Shown in pieces: positions 1 to 12,000 of a stretch of DNA of 64,000 nt. How positions within the stretch are numbered: the stretch's first letter is position 1; each line of letters opens with the position of its first letter. The position numbers were made by a program, and so were the translations under genes. Source of the DNA: Brachionus koreanus (Eukaryota; Rotifera; Eurotatoria; Ploima; Brachionidae); the NCBI GenBank assembly GCA_016987375.1, contig PJRA01000314.1:159387-223386 (forward strand), given 5' to 3'. The notes beneath the pieces were generated by a model. That model was not told where the DNA came from and did not search any database. It saw only the letters and a list, made by a program, of their open reading frames with translations.

Positions 1-3000
1 GCAAGGTTTTTTGATTACCAGCCGAAAGCAATTCAAAGTATGAATTATGACGATGCGATAAAAAAACTTGCTATTTCAAGATCTGATAGTACGATTGAAA
101 TATGGTGTACCAAAAATGAGTTTCTTGAATCCATTATCTATCCAACTGCTGACCGTCAAGTAGAAAGCTTGTTATGGTGTCGTTCGCAATTATTTTCATC
201 TGGTCTTGATGGCTTTATTGTTCTTTACGATTTAGCTCGTCTAACTGCAAAAAAACTCGTACCTTCTATAGGAGGTGCCATTTGGTGCATGAATAAAAAC
301 AAGTCAGAAACTAAAATTGTCGTTGGAACTGAAGATGGATATGTTGTTATGTACGAGGTTCAGATTGATGGAATTTTGTTCGAAAAATCATTTAATAAAT
401 TAGACTGTAAAATATTTAGAAATTTTTATTATGCTAATTTTACATTTAAAATAAAGCTCGAATTCTGTCCATAGCATGGCACAAAGATGAAGAAATTTTA
501 ATAACAGGTGGCATAGATAATATTCGTGTTTGGGACGCGAACAGTGGTCAAGTACTGCAAAGACTTTCTCTTGGTCGAATAGATAAAAACAAAGAAACTC
601 TAGTATGGTGTCTTACTATAACAAGGTAGTTTTATGATCAACTTAAAATTTTAAAAATACTATTAAATCAAGTTGCTTAAAATAATTGCTGATTTTTTTT
701 GTTTAAAGCGATTTTCAAATAATAAGTGGCGATTCAAGAGGAAAAATCAGCATATGGAATTCAGAACAAGGTAATCTGATAAAGAGCTTCCAAACTCATT
801 CAGTAGATGTTCTATGCTTGTGCATTGATGAGGTATCAATTTTTTTGCTAAATTACTTTTTTAAAAATTTTGAAAAATTAAAAAAAACTTTTATGAAAGA
901 GAACAAGAATTTAAGTCAAATGTTTATATAAATTGAGCTTAAATACTGTATTCCCTTGCTCGAGGTTACAGCCTCATAAATCGAAACACAGCTTGGACAG
1001 GTCCATTTATTAGTTAAATATTTTATTAATATTTAAAAATATCGAACTAAGAAAAGTTTATAAAAATTAAATAGCAAAAGTTTTTCTAGTTTTTAGGCAT
1101 ATTATGTTTCAAATTTTACTTTTTTAATTCTAATAATCAAAGTCAAAGAGTTTTAATTAGACATAAAATAACCAGTCCAACTGCTGACATTGAAAAAAAA
1201 AGTTTTTTTAAAAAATATTTAAATATAAAAAACTTTTGCATTGGTTACTAATAGGCATGTGTTTATTTAATTTTTGGACATTAAAAAATAAATAAAAATT
1301 CATTAAAAATTTTTTTTTAGGGTCAGTATTTGTAGAAATTTTTTGCTAAACAAAATCTTTGAGTTTTAAAACTAAATTAAAAACAAAATTTATTACCATT
1401 TCCAACAATTAAAACTAGCGTAATTTTTTAATTAAATTAATTATTTGCACATCATTAGCAGACTTAAACAATTGATGAAACTATGAATGTTGCACTATAC
1501 TTGTTAGTCTACGAAATTGGCCTGATTCCTTAGATTAACTTCAGAGGAGATAAGTGAAGATAAAGATCGAGATTGTTTATATAAACGTTTATTTAAAATA
1601 TTGTTGTAAAATAAGAGAAAATACAAAGTCTCCAAAAACTCTGTTTAATAAGAATCACAATTCTTATTTATACACAGTGATTAGGTCAATAATAATAAAG
1701 AAGTTAAATCAAAATAAATTGTGAATTTAATCGGTCATAAAGATTTATGACTCATAAAGATATAATCTAAGAAAATTGTAAATAATGTAAACGGTTATTT
1801 TCATACCGTAACATACTGCATTTACATAACTAGTAAAAAACATATGAAAATAATTTTATAACCATTTTTAGAATTAATTTATGTTCTATTTGTTAATTTT
1901 TACCAAATTTCACAAAACCCAAATTGGCTACACCTTCTTCTTCATTATCATCGTTGTTGCATTGATTTAATTTAAGTTTTAATTAATTTTTTTTTAATAG
2001 AATAAGTAATTATAAGTAAAAAAATAAAACTTTTAACATAATACTGATCCTTAATATTGTTTGTAAAGGAAAATACCATCTCGCCCATGTTATTGTCAAA
2101 ATTTAAATAAAATTTTAAAATTAAAGTGATATTATATCTTGAAGGATTAATTCTACTTATATTTTAAAATCTTATTTAAATGTCAAAATAACATGTGCGA
2201 TAAAATATTTCACTGTGTTAATTTTTTTTTGTTTATGAGGCGGTGTTATTGAATAAGAGAATACAGCAGTTAAAATATCAGATAATATAACTTTTTAGTC
2301 ATTCTAATGTTGAGATATTTCCATTCAAGTAAAACTGAAATTTAGAAGAAATCTAACTTTGTGTGCTATTTTTGACATAAACTGAATTTTCAGACAAATT
2401 GAAACTTATTTGTATTAATGTGTTTTGGATCTAATTTAATTTCATGATATTGATATAATATAATCTAAAGATATCAATCTAAAAATTAATCAGGAATCTT
2501 ATAATATAATTTTACAGATGATTTACTTAAAATTCTTTCTAATTTAGACAGAGAAACATGTTTATTGTAGCGGCATAGATCCGTCAATAGTTCAGCTTGA
2601 TTTGGTGTCAACTTCTCAAGAAGAAAATTACAAATATTGGGTAAAATCGAATGTTTACTACCATCATACTCATGATGTTCGATCAATTTTGATTGCTGAC
2701 AATCAATTAATTTCAGCTGGAGTGGACACAAAAATTGTTTTCAAGTCGCTTGAGAAAAAAAATTCATCAAAAAACCGAAAATATAATTCAATGCCTCAAA
2801 AGTCTTTGGTTCACACACATGATGATTTTGTTCTTATTCAGCATGATAAACATTTGGAATTGTGGAAGCTAGGTCAATCTGGTGACGATTTCAATTTAGA
2901 TGACAAAAAAGATGGAGATTATTTATCCATTTTGAGATCACCAAAAAAATTCCTGCATCTCAATTCTAAAAATGATTTAAATATTGTCTGCTCATCGATC

Positions 3001-3987
3001 GGAGCATTTCCCACTAACGAAAACTCTCAAACTATTTGGATTTCCTATTCAGATTTGAATTCTATTCACATTTATAAAATAGAAATTAGTTCGAAACAGT
3101 TGTTGGAACCAAAAGTTAACGTAATAAAAATAAAATCACTTCCGCTAGCGTGTGGAAATCGGCCAGCAGTCATAATGAATTTCTGTTATTCGGCCTCTTC
3201 AAACCAATTAAGACTCAATTACTTGACAAACAAGTCATGTCTTCAAAGCTTGTATTTGCTTAATGATGAACTTGGGTTTGCCCTCGATTCCACAATACAA
3301 TGTATTCCGCAAGATCTTCTACTAACCGACAATCGGGTGCATTTAGTGGACTTCAAAGATGACTATGTGGCCACAGCCGATACTGATACAAACATTGTAA
3401 TTTGGTCGTTGAAGGCACAAAGTCAAATTTGTTCCTTGCCAAAATATGACAGCCTTGCATCAAGTCTTAAATTTCATCCAAATAAAAATCTTTTACTAGT
3501 GTGCTACGCTAATCGAAAAATAGTCGAATACGACTTTGAACTCAATGAATACACAGACTGGAGCCGAGAATCGAGCAAAAAGTGGCCAAAACAATGGTTA
3601 AAATCAAATAACAAAATTTTAAGCTGCTTCTATGATAGCCGAGATGATCAAAAAATAATATTGCATGATGAACAGTATTTGACAATAATAAATAAAAATG
3701 AAACAATGCCTGATTTTAACGAAAAAATTTTCCAACCCAAATATTCAATCAAAAGCAAATGCCAGAATGGTCAAACTGAAAAACAGGCCCTTCATATTTC
3801 AGATAAATATAGGGTATTCTTTTGTTTTTTAAAATTTTTATCTAATACTTTATTCAATTAATTTATCAAGTATATTGTCCATTTGAGCGAACCATTAAAA
3901 GGGCAGTTGTTGATTGTTGAAGTAACGCCTCTGAGTGTTTCTGAACGACTTCCGCCATCTTTAAAACAGAAAAAATTTGGAACATAG
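1..3987 (+). CDS. utp4: UTP4 / cirhin homologue, 5'-partial
   Basis: A WD40-repeat protein of the t-UTP part of the small-subunit processome, acting in the nucleolus in early 18S pre-rRNA transcription and processing (family knowledge). Exons read as 1-406, 457-625, 709-832, 2548-3813 and 3871-3987. All junctions are GT-AG and phase-compatible, giving 693 residues from the window edge. The frame is open at base 1 (ARFFDYQPKAIQSM), so only about eight N-terminal residues should be missing. Family landmarks are GGAIWCM followed by the VVGTEDG repeat, HHTHDVRSI, EYTDWSRESSKKWPKQWL, and the terminal KKFGT, which is also the end of human cirhin. Intron 3 (833-2547, 1715 bases) is far longer than its 50 to 83 base neighbours and shows no gene. 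A 60-odd-aa antisense frame over exon 4 is a shadow. Confidence 0.93.
833..2547 (+). other. long intron 3 of UTP4
   Basis: AT-rich sequence between a GTATCA donor and a TTTAG acceptor. I see no coding frame, transposon end or RNA gene in it. Confidence 0.7.
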
Positions 3988-5430
3988 AGAAAATTTAGAA
4001 TTTTTTTTTATTTAATTAAAAAATAAACTAAAAATTTTAAGTAATTTATTTTCAAACTTTCCACCTCCTATACCCAAGACTGGTTTGTTTCTAAATTTTC
4101 AAGACTTATTAGTACATTATCATATTAAGTATTTTTTTAATTTGATAGAATGTGCCAAGTTGGACCTAGTTCTAGAAAACTTAGAAAAAAATTCTGTAAC
4201 CATTTACTAAATTTTTTAAAATTAAAATCAAACTTAAAAAAATTTTGAATTAATTCCAAAAGTAAACGCTTCAAACATATTCAAAATTTAGTAAAATACC
4301 TATATTCTAAGACCTTCTTGTCTTCAGTGGTGATTAAACTTCAAATGCTACTTCAATGCAACAGTTTGTAGAGAACTTTATCCTAAGATTTTTGAAAAAT
4401 TTTGTCTTTGGGCATTAACGTTGTTGGATAACCCACAATAATTAAATCTACATTCTAAATTTATAATCGTGCAAATATGCGACCAAGCATGTTTAGCATT
4501 GTGGAAAATATTATGTGGAAAAAAAATTGATTAAAAAATCAACAGCTAAAGAAAAGATGTACAAAATATGAGGAAATTGTTGTTTTGGATATTCGTTTTT
4601 GATTGATATATCATTTGTTCTACATTTTCATTTTTTTTTAAGAAATAAAGCATAGATTAAATTTTAAGAATTCTCAAAATAAGTTCTATAATGTTTAAAA
4701 ATTTAGATTCTATTTAATATTCGAGTAAAATTTTAATTTAATATATTTTTTTACAAACTTAAATAAAAATATCAAATTGAAATATTTCAATTTTGTACAA
4801 ATTCCTTCAAAAAATAAAGTCTATAAGATTTTATAGATAAATTTTCATTGTTCTATCCGAAATTTTGGATAAGCACGCTTGACCATTCTTTAAAATTCCA
4901 AATTCTAAAACAGCTCGAAACTATTCTTATACGGTTAATTTTTTGATTTTTCGATTTATGATTTTTTTACAAGAGTTTTCTTTGTAAAATTAAAATTATA
5001 TTCATTATATATAAGAATGTGTATCTTAATATCGAAATTAATTTTGATTATATCGTTAAAAAAAAAGAAGCCATTTTTGTTTAATTTTTTTTTAGTGTTA
5101 AGACTGTCAAAACTTGGTGGTTGTCTTGATGGATGCAGGGGTCAAAAATTTTTAAAATTTTATTGTTTTTTCTTTTTCTCATACTTAATTCTTATATCTA
5201 TCAGATTTTCGTATTTGATTTTTTTTTAATTATATTTTTGTACACGGCTATCAAAATGACCAACACCATCTTTTGGCAGTCCTATGGTCGCCACTGATGG
5301 TACACTAATATTAAATAATTCTTTTTTAATTTTATCTAATTTTTTAGAAAAAAAAATTAAAATTGATAGTTTATTATTAGTTAAAAATTTTAATAAATAT
5401 TGTAACTTGAATTGTTTTCTCTTAAAATTT
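3988..5430. other. intergenic, AT-rich
   Basis: Lies between the convergent ends of UTP4 and the Cys-rich gene. The only structure noticed is an imperfect inverted repeat: about 5101-5140 resembles the reverse complement of about 5245-5287 (GGTGGTTGTCTTGATG against GGTGTTGGTCATTTTGATAG). It could be a worn snapback element. A 70-codon frame at 5017-5229 has no protein-like character. Confidence 0.4.
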
Positions 5431-6153
5431 TCAATAGTAGCAATGTGTTATATTATAAATTTGGTCAGTTGGTCTGTCTATTTCACTTCTAATACCAGAA
5501 TTTCTTCTTGTTCTCCCAGAAAAGTACTTGAAAACAGGACCTGATTTGTCTTCATCACATTTAAGACAATTATTTAATGATCCATCTGGTTTTGTGTTTG
5601 GTTCATTCAATATCCAAGCCAGCATGCATACACTAAAGCAATTTTTTCTCGTGTTCTTGGTGTTAAAAAGCCAAATTTGAGAACATTGGTGGGTAAATCC
5701 AATTTCTTTTAAGCATTTAAGACCGCTTTCATCGGAAAGTACAGCAATTAGTCCACATTTTCTTGCCGGCGCTGTTAAATTTTCTGACAAATAAATAGCA
5801 AGATCATTTAAGCTTGAACAGGCACCACAACGTCCTTGGTGTGTGACTGTATAACCATTCTTGATTGCTAAAGATGCAGATTCAAAATTTTTAATTTCGT
5901 ATTTTTTTCGATCTTGGTCTAAATACCTAATTGAACAAACAATTTCTTTATTCGAAAGAGTTTTATTGATTTCTTTATAAGATTGTTCTGTTTGATTCAA
6001 ATAAGGATCATTCGGAAAGTTTGGATACTGGTTTGTCAAAATTTTGGTTTTAAACAAATTGACTGCTTCATTTTTTTCTATTGAACAATTCCATCCCAAT
6101 GAACATCTGTTTTCTATAAACAATAGGAAACCTAGTAACATTAATTTTATCAT
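5431..6153 (-). CDS. secreted Cys-rich protein of unknown function (HQGRCGACSSL family)
   Basis: A 240-residue single-exon protein. The start is placed at the ATG at 6153, because the longer frame upstream runs through the tRNA-Asp gene on the opposite strand. It opens with a hydrophobic signal peptide (MIKLMLLGFLLFIENRCSLG). The mature part has many cysteines and several NxT/S sites. Conserved-looking blocks are TVTHQGRCGACSSLNDLAIY at about residues 95-114, then IWLFNTKNTRKNC, and near the end NCLKCDEDKSGPVFK and SGRTRRNSGI. From memory these blocks match an uncharacterised secreted family scattered through algae, oomycetes and some invertebrates. The CGAC and CLKCDE motifs suggest disulphide bonding, but I assign no activity. 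It is transcribed divergently from the tRNA gene, with a gap of about 150 bases. Confidence 0.8.
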   Translation of the reverse strand: MIKLMLLGFLLFIENRCSLGWNCSIEKNEAVNLFKTKILTNQYPNFPNDPYLNQTEQSYKEINKTLSNKEIVCSIRYLDQDRKKYEIKNFESASLAIKNGYTVTHQGRCGACSSLNDLAIYLSENLTAPARKCGLIAVLSDESGLKCLKEIGFTHQCSQIWLFNTKNTRKNCFSVCMLAWILNEPNTKPDGSLNNCLKCDEDKSGPVFKYFSGRTRRNSGIRSEIDRPTDQIYNITHCYY

Positions 6154-6304
6154 TTTAAGTTTGGTAAGTATCGTATGATGAAAATTTATGAAAATGCCTA
6201 ATTGATATAAATAAAGGCTTATTTTAAAATTTTTGATAAGAGAACTTTTGATCATACAGAATTTATCAAAGTTTTTAACAAAAATAGTGTTACAAGTTAA
6301 TGAA

Positions 6305-6376
6305 TCCGTGATAGTATAGTGGTGAGTATCCCCGCCTGTCACGCGGGAGACCGGGGTTCAATTCCCCGTCACGGAG
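6305..6376 (+). tRNA. trnD-GUC: tRNA-Asp (anticodon GTC)
   Basis: A complete 72-base cloverleaf. Acceptor TCCGTGA (6305-6311) pairs with TCACGGA (6369-6375), discriminator G6376. The anticodon stem CCCGC/GCGGG encloses CT-GTC-AC, with anticodon at 6338-6340. The T-arm is CGGGG-TTCAATT-CCCCG, which carries the B box. There is no intron and no encoded CCA, as expected for a eukaryotic nuclear tRNA. Confidence 0.97.
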
Positions 6377-6386
6377 TTTTTTTTTT
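6377..6386 (+). terminator. RNA polymerase III terminator of tRNA-Asp
   Basis: A run of ten T residues directly after the discriminator base of the tRNA. Confidence 0.9.
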
Positions 6387-6884
6387 ATAGAATTATGTTC
6401 ACTGGTTTAATTTTAGATTTTAAAAATTTACTTTTATTGATTTTATTAAATTTAAAAAATAAAATTACAGGCAAACAAAATGAAGTAAGACTCAATTTTT
6501 TTTAGGCATGTTTTATACATGATACAAATTTTATTCTGAAGAAAACAACAAAAATAACTAATTTATAATAATTATTTGAAAATTTGCACTCATTTTTATT
6601 TATGAAACAGAAAACTACATCATTAAATAAATAAATAATTATCTGTTCATAACGTAATTATTATTTTTATTTTTCATATTAAAACTAAAATTCAGTAAAA
6701 TAAGTTTTTAATTATTTTTAATCATAAATAACAATAAGTGTCAATTTTTAATTTTTTTTATCATAAGTGTGCATTCTAGTATCATTTTTTTTTGTGGGAG
6801 AAAAGTGAAAATTGTTATCATGATCAAGTGATTTTCATACAAAAAGATAAATTTCTTTCTAAGTTAAAAATCAAAAACACTTGT
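6387..6884. other. intergenic, AT-rich
   Basis: Nothing recognised on either strand. Confidence 0.5.
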
Positions 6885-7042
6885 TTAGATAAAAAATTAA
6901 AATTGTCTTTAACTATTTAAAAATCATAATTCTATTGAAAAATAAATTTTTTACATCAGAAAAAAAACCAGAACTTAATATCATTTTTATTTTTTGAGAT
7001 ATTCGCTTTTAATTTTTGTCCATTTACTTATGCATCACCCGT
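6885..7042 (+). mobile_element. 3' end fragment of the mariner-type element seen at 44-45 kb
   Basis: About 160 bases match the right end of the element at 44105-45387. Both share AAAAACCAGAACTTAATATC, a stretch reading CTTTTAATTTTTGT followed by a CATTTACTTATG block, and the terminal CACCCGT followed by TA. No left end or transposase body is present, so this is a truncated copy or deletion relic. Confidence 0.85.
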
Positions 7043-9065
7043 TATGCATTTACTGGGGGGATACACTGGTGTAACTAAGATTGCATTTAATTATTTTTTC
7101 TTTTATGTTTGAAACTATAGAAACAAAAAAATTGAATTAATTAGTTTTCATTTAATTATCTAATATCTAAATCAAAAACTAATTAAAATCCAATATTTAT
7201 ATCATTATTTGATCATTGAAAAATTTGACTTCTGATGAAAAACAATTAAAAATATCTTCATTTTGATTATTAAGAATGCTAAAGAAAACTCTTTCATAAA
7301 TTGATATTGATTTTTTTGAATAAATTATTATTAATTGTATAATAAAAATTTTTAATTAAAATAAAATGAAAAAAAGACATGTACACATGTATTTGAAGGA
7401 AATATGAAAATCGATTGATGTTTTTATAACAAGTAAATAATTTCTCCTTGACATAATCTTTGCTTTTATTACATGAAATTTTAAAATCAATTTCTAATAA
7501 ATTAATACAGATGTTATTTTCTGTTTGAAAATATAGATAGAAATTTTTTCCAAGATTATTAAAATTGAGTTTTTTTTGTATTTTATTTTACAAAACCATC
7601 ATAGAAACTATTCAAATGAATTGATCGTTTTTGATCATCAAATATTAAATATATTGAAAATAAGATTTTAAAAAAAATAATTTTTCTAATATTGCTAGTA
7701 ATTTTGCAGTAAGTTTGGTTCGTTGGGTAAGTTTAAAGAAAAGAGACGTTTTCTTACACGAAAAATTAACAAAAAATGCAATCACATATTCAATATTTAA
7801 GTGAAATTTGAAAAGTTATTATTCAAAAGTGCACTTATTTATCTTTGTTCAAAGAACTTTTAAGCCAAACTTTTATTCCTGACTTTAAAAAAAAGCATAT
7901 ATTTGCATAAAATGTGTAAAAAATTAATTTGAAATGATTTTTGATAAGGTTTCTTGAAGAGTTAAACTATTGTGATTCAATTTTTGACCGAAAAGTTATA
8001 TAGATTTTTAAATTTTAAAATGACATGAAAAAGTTTTAAGTGTCTTGTCAAATTATTTTTCAGGACATTAATAATTTTATGAGTTCTGAATTTTTGTTGA
8101 GTAAATCAATAATTATAATTTTCTATCGAATAAACTAAATGGTTTAATTAGCGTTTATCAGCTAGAAAAGTTCGTTCATGATTGTATTTATCAATTTTTC
8201 TATTGATTTGGCTGTTAAAAGTTTTGAAAAAAATAGGTCATTATATCCAAAATAAAGTCAGTAGAATGAATCTAAAATCATCAGTTTGAAAATAAATTTC
8301 ACATAGTTTGGCAAATTATTAGCCAATTTTGTATGTTAAATTTTTCAATTTGAAATTTGAAATAAATTATGAAATTTCTTTTTTTTATGGCATCAACATT
8401 CTCGGATTAATTAGAAATGATTAAACTGAATGATTATGATGAGAAGCTTGTTTATTGAAAAAAATCGATTTTATTGCTAGGAGTATTGCACATATTAAGT
8501 TTTCATTTGAAATTTTTAAAATGAAATCTAATAGTTCTAAATCCGATTAATGTATATTTATGGCCGGTAGTTTTATTATGAAAAAAAATAAAAAGGGATA
8601 ATGAATTTTTGTATAAATTAAAAAAATAGTTTTTGATGTAAATTAGCCGCTAAAAAACTCAATTTATAGTTTAATTTGACAGGTTAGATTGAATGCAGTA
8701 GCTTAAAATTTTAAAAATTGAAAGGTTTATTTGGGTTATTTGAACATTTTCAAAGGCTTCTTTCGATCTGGTATAACTATCATTACAACAGAGTAGGCTT
8801 TATTAATAAGATTGTTGAGTGCTTAAAGTTTTTTTTTGATTAACAATAAATACCAAGTTGTTTAAAAGATAAATTTTTCAAAATCTTATCAATAATTTCA
8901 AGAATATTAAATTACAACAATCATCAAGTTTTATCTCGAAACAAGTGAAAAATAAAAAATTTCAAATGCAAATTTTTACTTAAAAATGAACAATCACGTG
9001 ATTTTAAATTATAAAAAAATTTAATGACTTTAGATCCGATGAAAATATTAAATTAATTACAAATA
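7043..9065. other. intergenic, AT-rich
   Basis: Two kilobases upstream of the TBC1D24 homologue. No gene, RNA or repeat recognised. It presumably holds the promoter, but no element can be pointed to. Confidence 0.5.
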
Positions 9066-12000
9066 ATGATAGATTCTAGGAGTTGTTTTAACCTAGGACT
9101 TGTAGACACAGAAAAATTAGCCAATTTTTTGGGAGAATCAGATTTTGATGAATTATCTAATCGTTTGAATCAGACTACAAATAGTGCTTATGAAGAATCT
9201 AATTATGATCAAGCGGTCAAAAACAATAAATTTAACAGTTTTCCAATGCGAAAAAAAAACTCTTCCAAGGCTAATAGACAAAGCCAACAATCTATTTCAA
9301 AATCGGTAAATTTTAGCGCAGTGATGATCAGCCAGGATGAGTTAAATTTGAATATTCGTCTTTCCAACAATCGCCAACAAGAAAGTAATAGACTTAAAAG
9401 TTTACTTCGTAGCAATTTTTGGCCAATAAATCATCCGATTAGAAAATACCTTTGGAAATGTCTGTTATTGAGGCAAAATACTAACTCAAACAAAGAAAAT
9501 ACGGCATCGAACTCTCATTTAACAGATACAAGCTTAACTGAATTTGAGTATAATAAGCATTTGAATCAAATTTTTGGCAAAAGTAAATACTTTCAAGTAA
9601 AAAAAGATAATATGTTTATTTAAGCTTTTTAAGTGAGAGAAATTGACATTAGTCTTCCAGATTTTGTAAATATGAATTCAAAGCAAGATTCTTCAAGCAG
9701 TCATATGAATTATTATTTTTTAAATAATAAAGGAATACAGGCAATCAAAAGAATATTGTGTGTATACGAATACCATTTTCCTCATGTGACATTTAATCCA
9801 GGGCTCTTGTCAATTTCTAGTCTACTATTGCATTATATGCCGGAACACGAAGTTTTTGCTTCACTTTGCTATATGTCTTCAACTAAAGAACATTTGATAG
9901 AGTCCAAAAATTGTTGGGATACTACATGTTCCGTGTTTACTAAGCTATTAAAAAATTATTGTGTATGTAAATTTAAAATATAAATCATTTGATTTTTTAA
10001 GCATATAAATGTTTATGGCTAATTTTTTGCTAAATTTTTTCTATTTCTAAATTAGATTTCTCATAATGATTACTAGCTTCTACTTGTCTAACTAAGTAAC
10101 CTTTATTAAATTTAAGTAGAATTAGTAGTAGAAGTATTAGTAAAAATAGAACAGCAACTTGACTTATAAACAAGTTCAAGTAGCTGTCGCTTCAACAAAG
10201 GAATCCTTCATCCAGATGTCCAGTCTTTCTATAAAACTATTCAAACTCTGTGCATTTACAATATCTGTTGGCAGTTTGTTCCAAGCTGTTGCAACTGTGT
10301 ATGTCAGAAAATTAAATCTTGATTGAAAATATTTAATTTTCTCCCTGTAAATAGCTCTATTGTAAGATGTGATATCATATTTTCTTTTCTCAGCATTTAG
10401 ACAAGAATTAGAAAAAATAAATTTTCGGCATTATTTATAAGCTCGTATTACCTAATAGCTGTATCTTCAAAAACTCTGTAAATCAGCAGATCACTTGTTT
10501 CTGCTTTTTTGTTTATTTTTACCCAAATTCGCAATGCCAAAAATATTCTTAGAATAAAATTTTATAAATTTAAGAAATAGAAAAAATAATTTTTTTAGTT
10601 CTGATAGAAAATGGCCTTACACATAAACTATTTTTAGTTTATTAATTTTTTTAATTTTTTCAAATTAGGCTTTAGAATAAATATTAAAAAAACAATACTA
10701 AAATTATTAATTTAAATTGAAATAATTTTTTTGAATTTAGAAATCAAGTTATGATACTATTTCAAAATATGCCACTGTGTCTCTGGATATAATTTTTAGT
10801 GAATGGTATTGGTGGCTATTCGACTCGCTTTCATTTGATTATCTAGTCAAAATAATGGACTGTTTTTTGTTTGAAGGACAAAAAATATTTTATCGAGTTA
10901 GTTTGGCGTTGGCTCAGCAATTTTCTCGTTGTAAGTATTCCATGTGAGATGTTCTGCTCTTCGTTTGATTAATATTCAATGTTGTATCTTATTAGATATC
11001 GAACTAATTGAGGAATGTGAATTGATTGATGAGTATTTTTTTAATGGTATTTTATACTCGCCTCTTATCAAATAACATACTAATATTTACTAACAGAGCT
11101 TGTTTTTTTAATCAAAAATTTATAATAAACTAGAATAGTGGTGAAATAAGTAAACTAAATTTCTAAAATAAATGAGATTTTAATGAAAATGTCAAATAAA
11201 GACATTTTCCAAAAATAAAATTTCTTCTTTAAAGCTCAAAAATAAAAATAATAATATTTTTTTACCTAAATTTTTTACTAAAAATTACTAATGATGCATG
11301 TGTTAGAATTAGGTTGTATTATATTTTTTCTAAGCTTGTAGTATGACCTTTTTTATATATATAATAATAAGTATAATTTAAATCAATTTTTTAAAAACCT
11401 CTATTCTAGCGTTACGAAGCGAGAATTTAAGAGTGGACAAGTTTTCACTGCACCATTTTTGTCAATCCTCAACCAACCTGGACAGTATAGACAAACTATT
11501 GAAGGTAAGTAATCAAATGAGTGTATTTATTAATCTCTTAGGCAAATATCACCGTGACTTATTAAATCTTAAATTTAGAATATAACTAAAGTTTCGGCCT
11601 AAATTTTCTAAAATGAATATGAAACGATTTTATTTCTTTCAAAGGCTTTATACTTTAAAAACAAATATTTGTTGGATCAAATTTAGATATTTTTTATTTT
11701 CAATTTGGGATATATTCTTATCATAATTTAAAAGAAAAAATAAAAAATAAAACGAAAGAAAATAAAAAATATGCAAGTTGTCGATTCAAAATTTCAAATT
11801 TTTATTAATAAACAACTGCAAAAGGTTAGCTTCAATATACGCAATTTAAAACGGTCTACAATAAAAGAATATTATACAAAAGAAGAGAGCAAAAAAAAAT
11901 CATATACAAAATATGACAAGAATCATAATACAACACTCGTCAGCATTGAAAGTGAGTTTTTTTTTCCAAACATTTAAAAAATTTCATTTATTGATTTTTA

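Noticed and set aside
6154..6342. Longer N-terminus of the Cys-rich secreted protein
   Set aside because: It would be read through the tRNA-Asp gene on the other strand and would bury the signal peptide.
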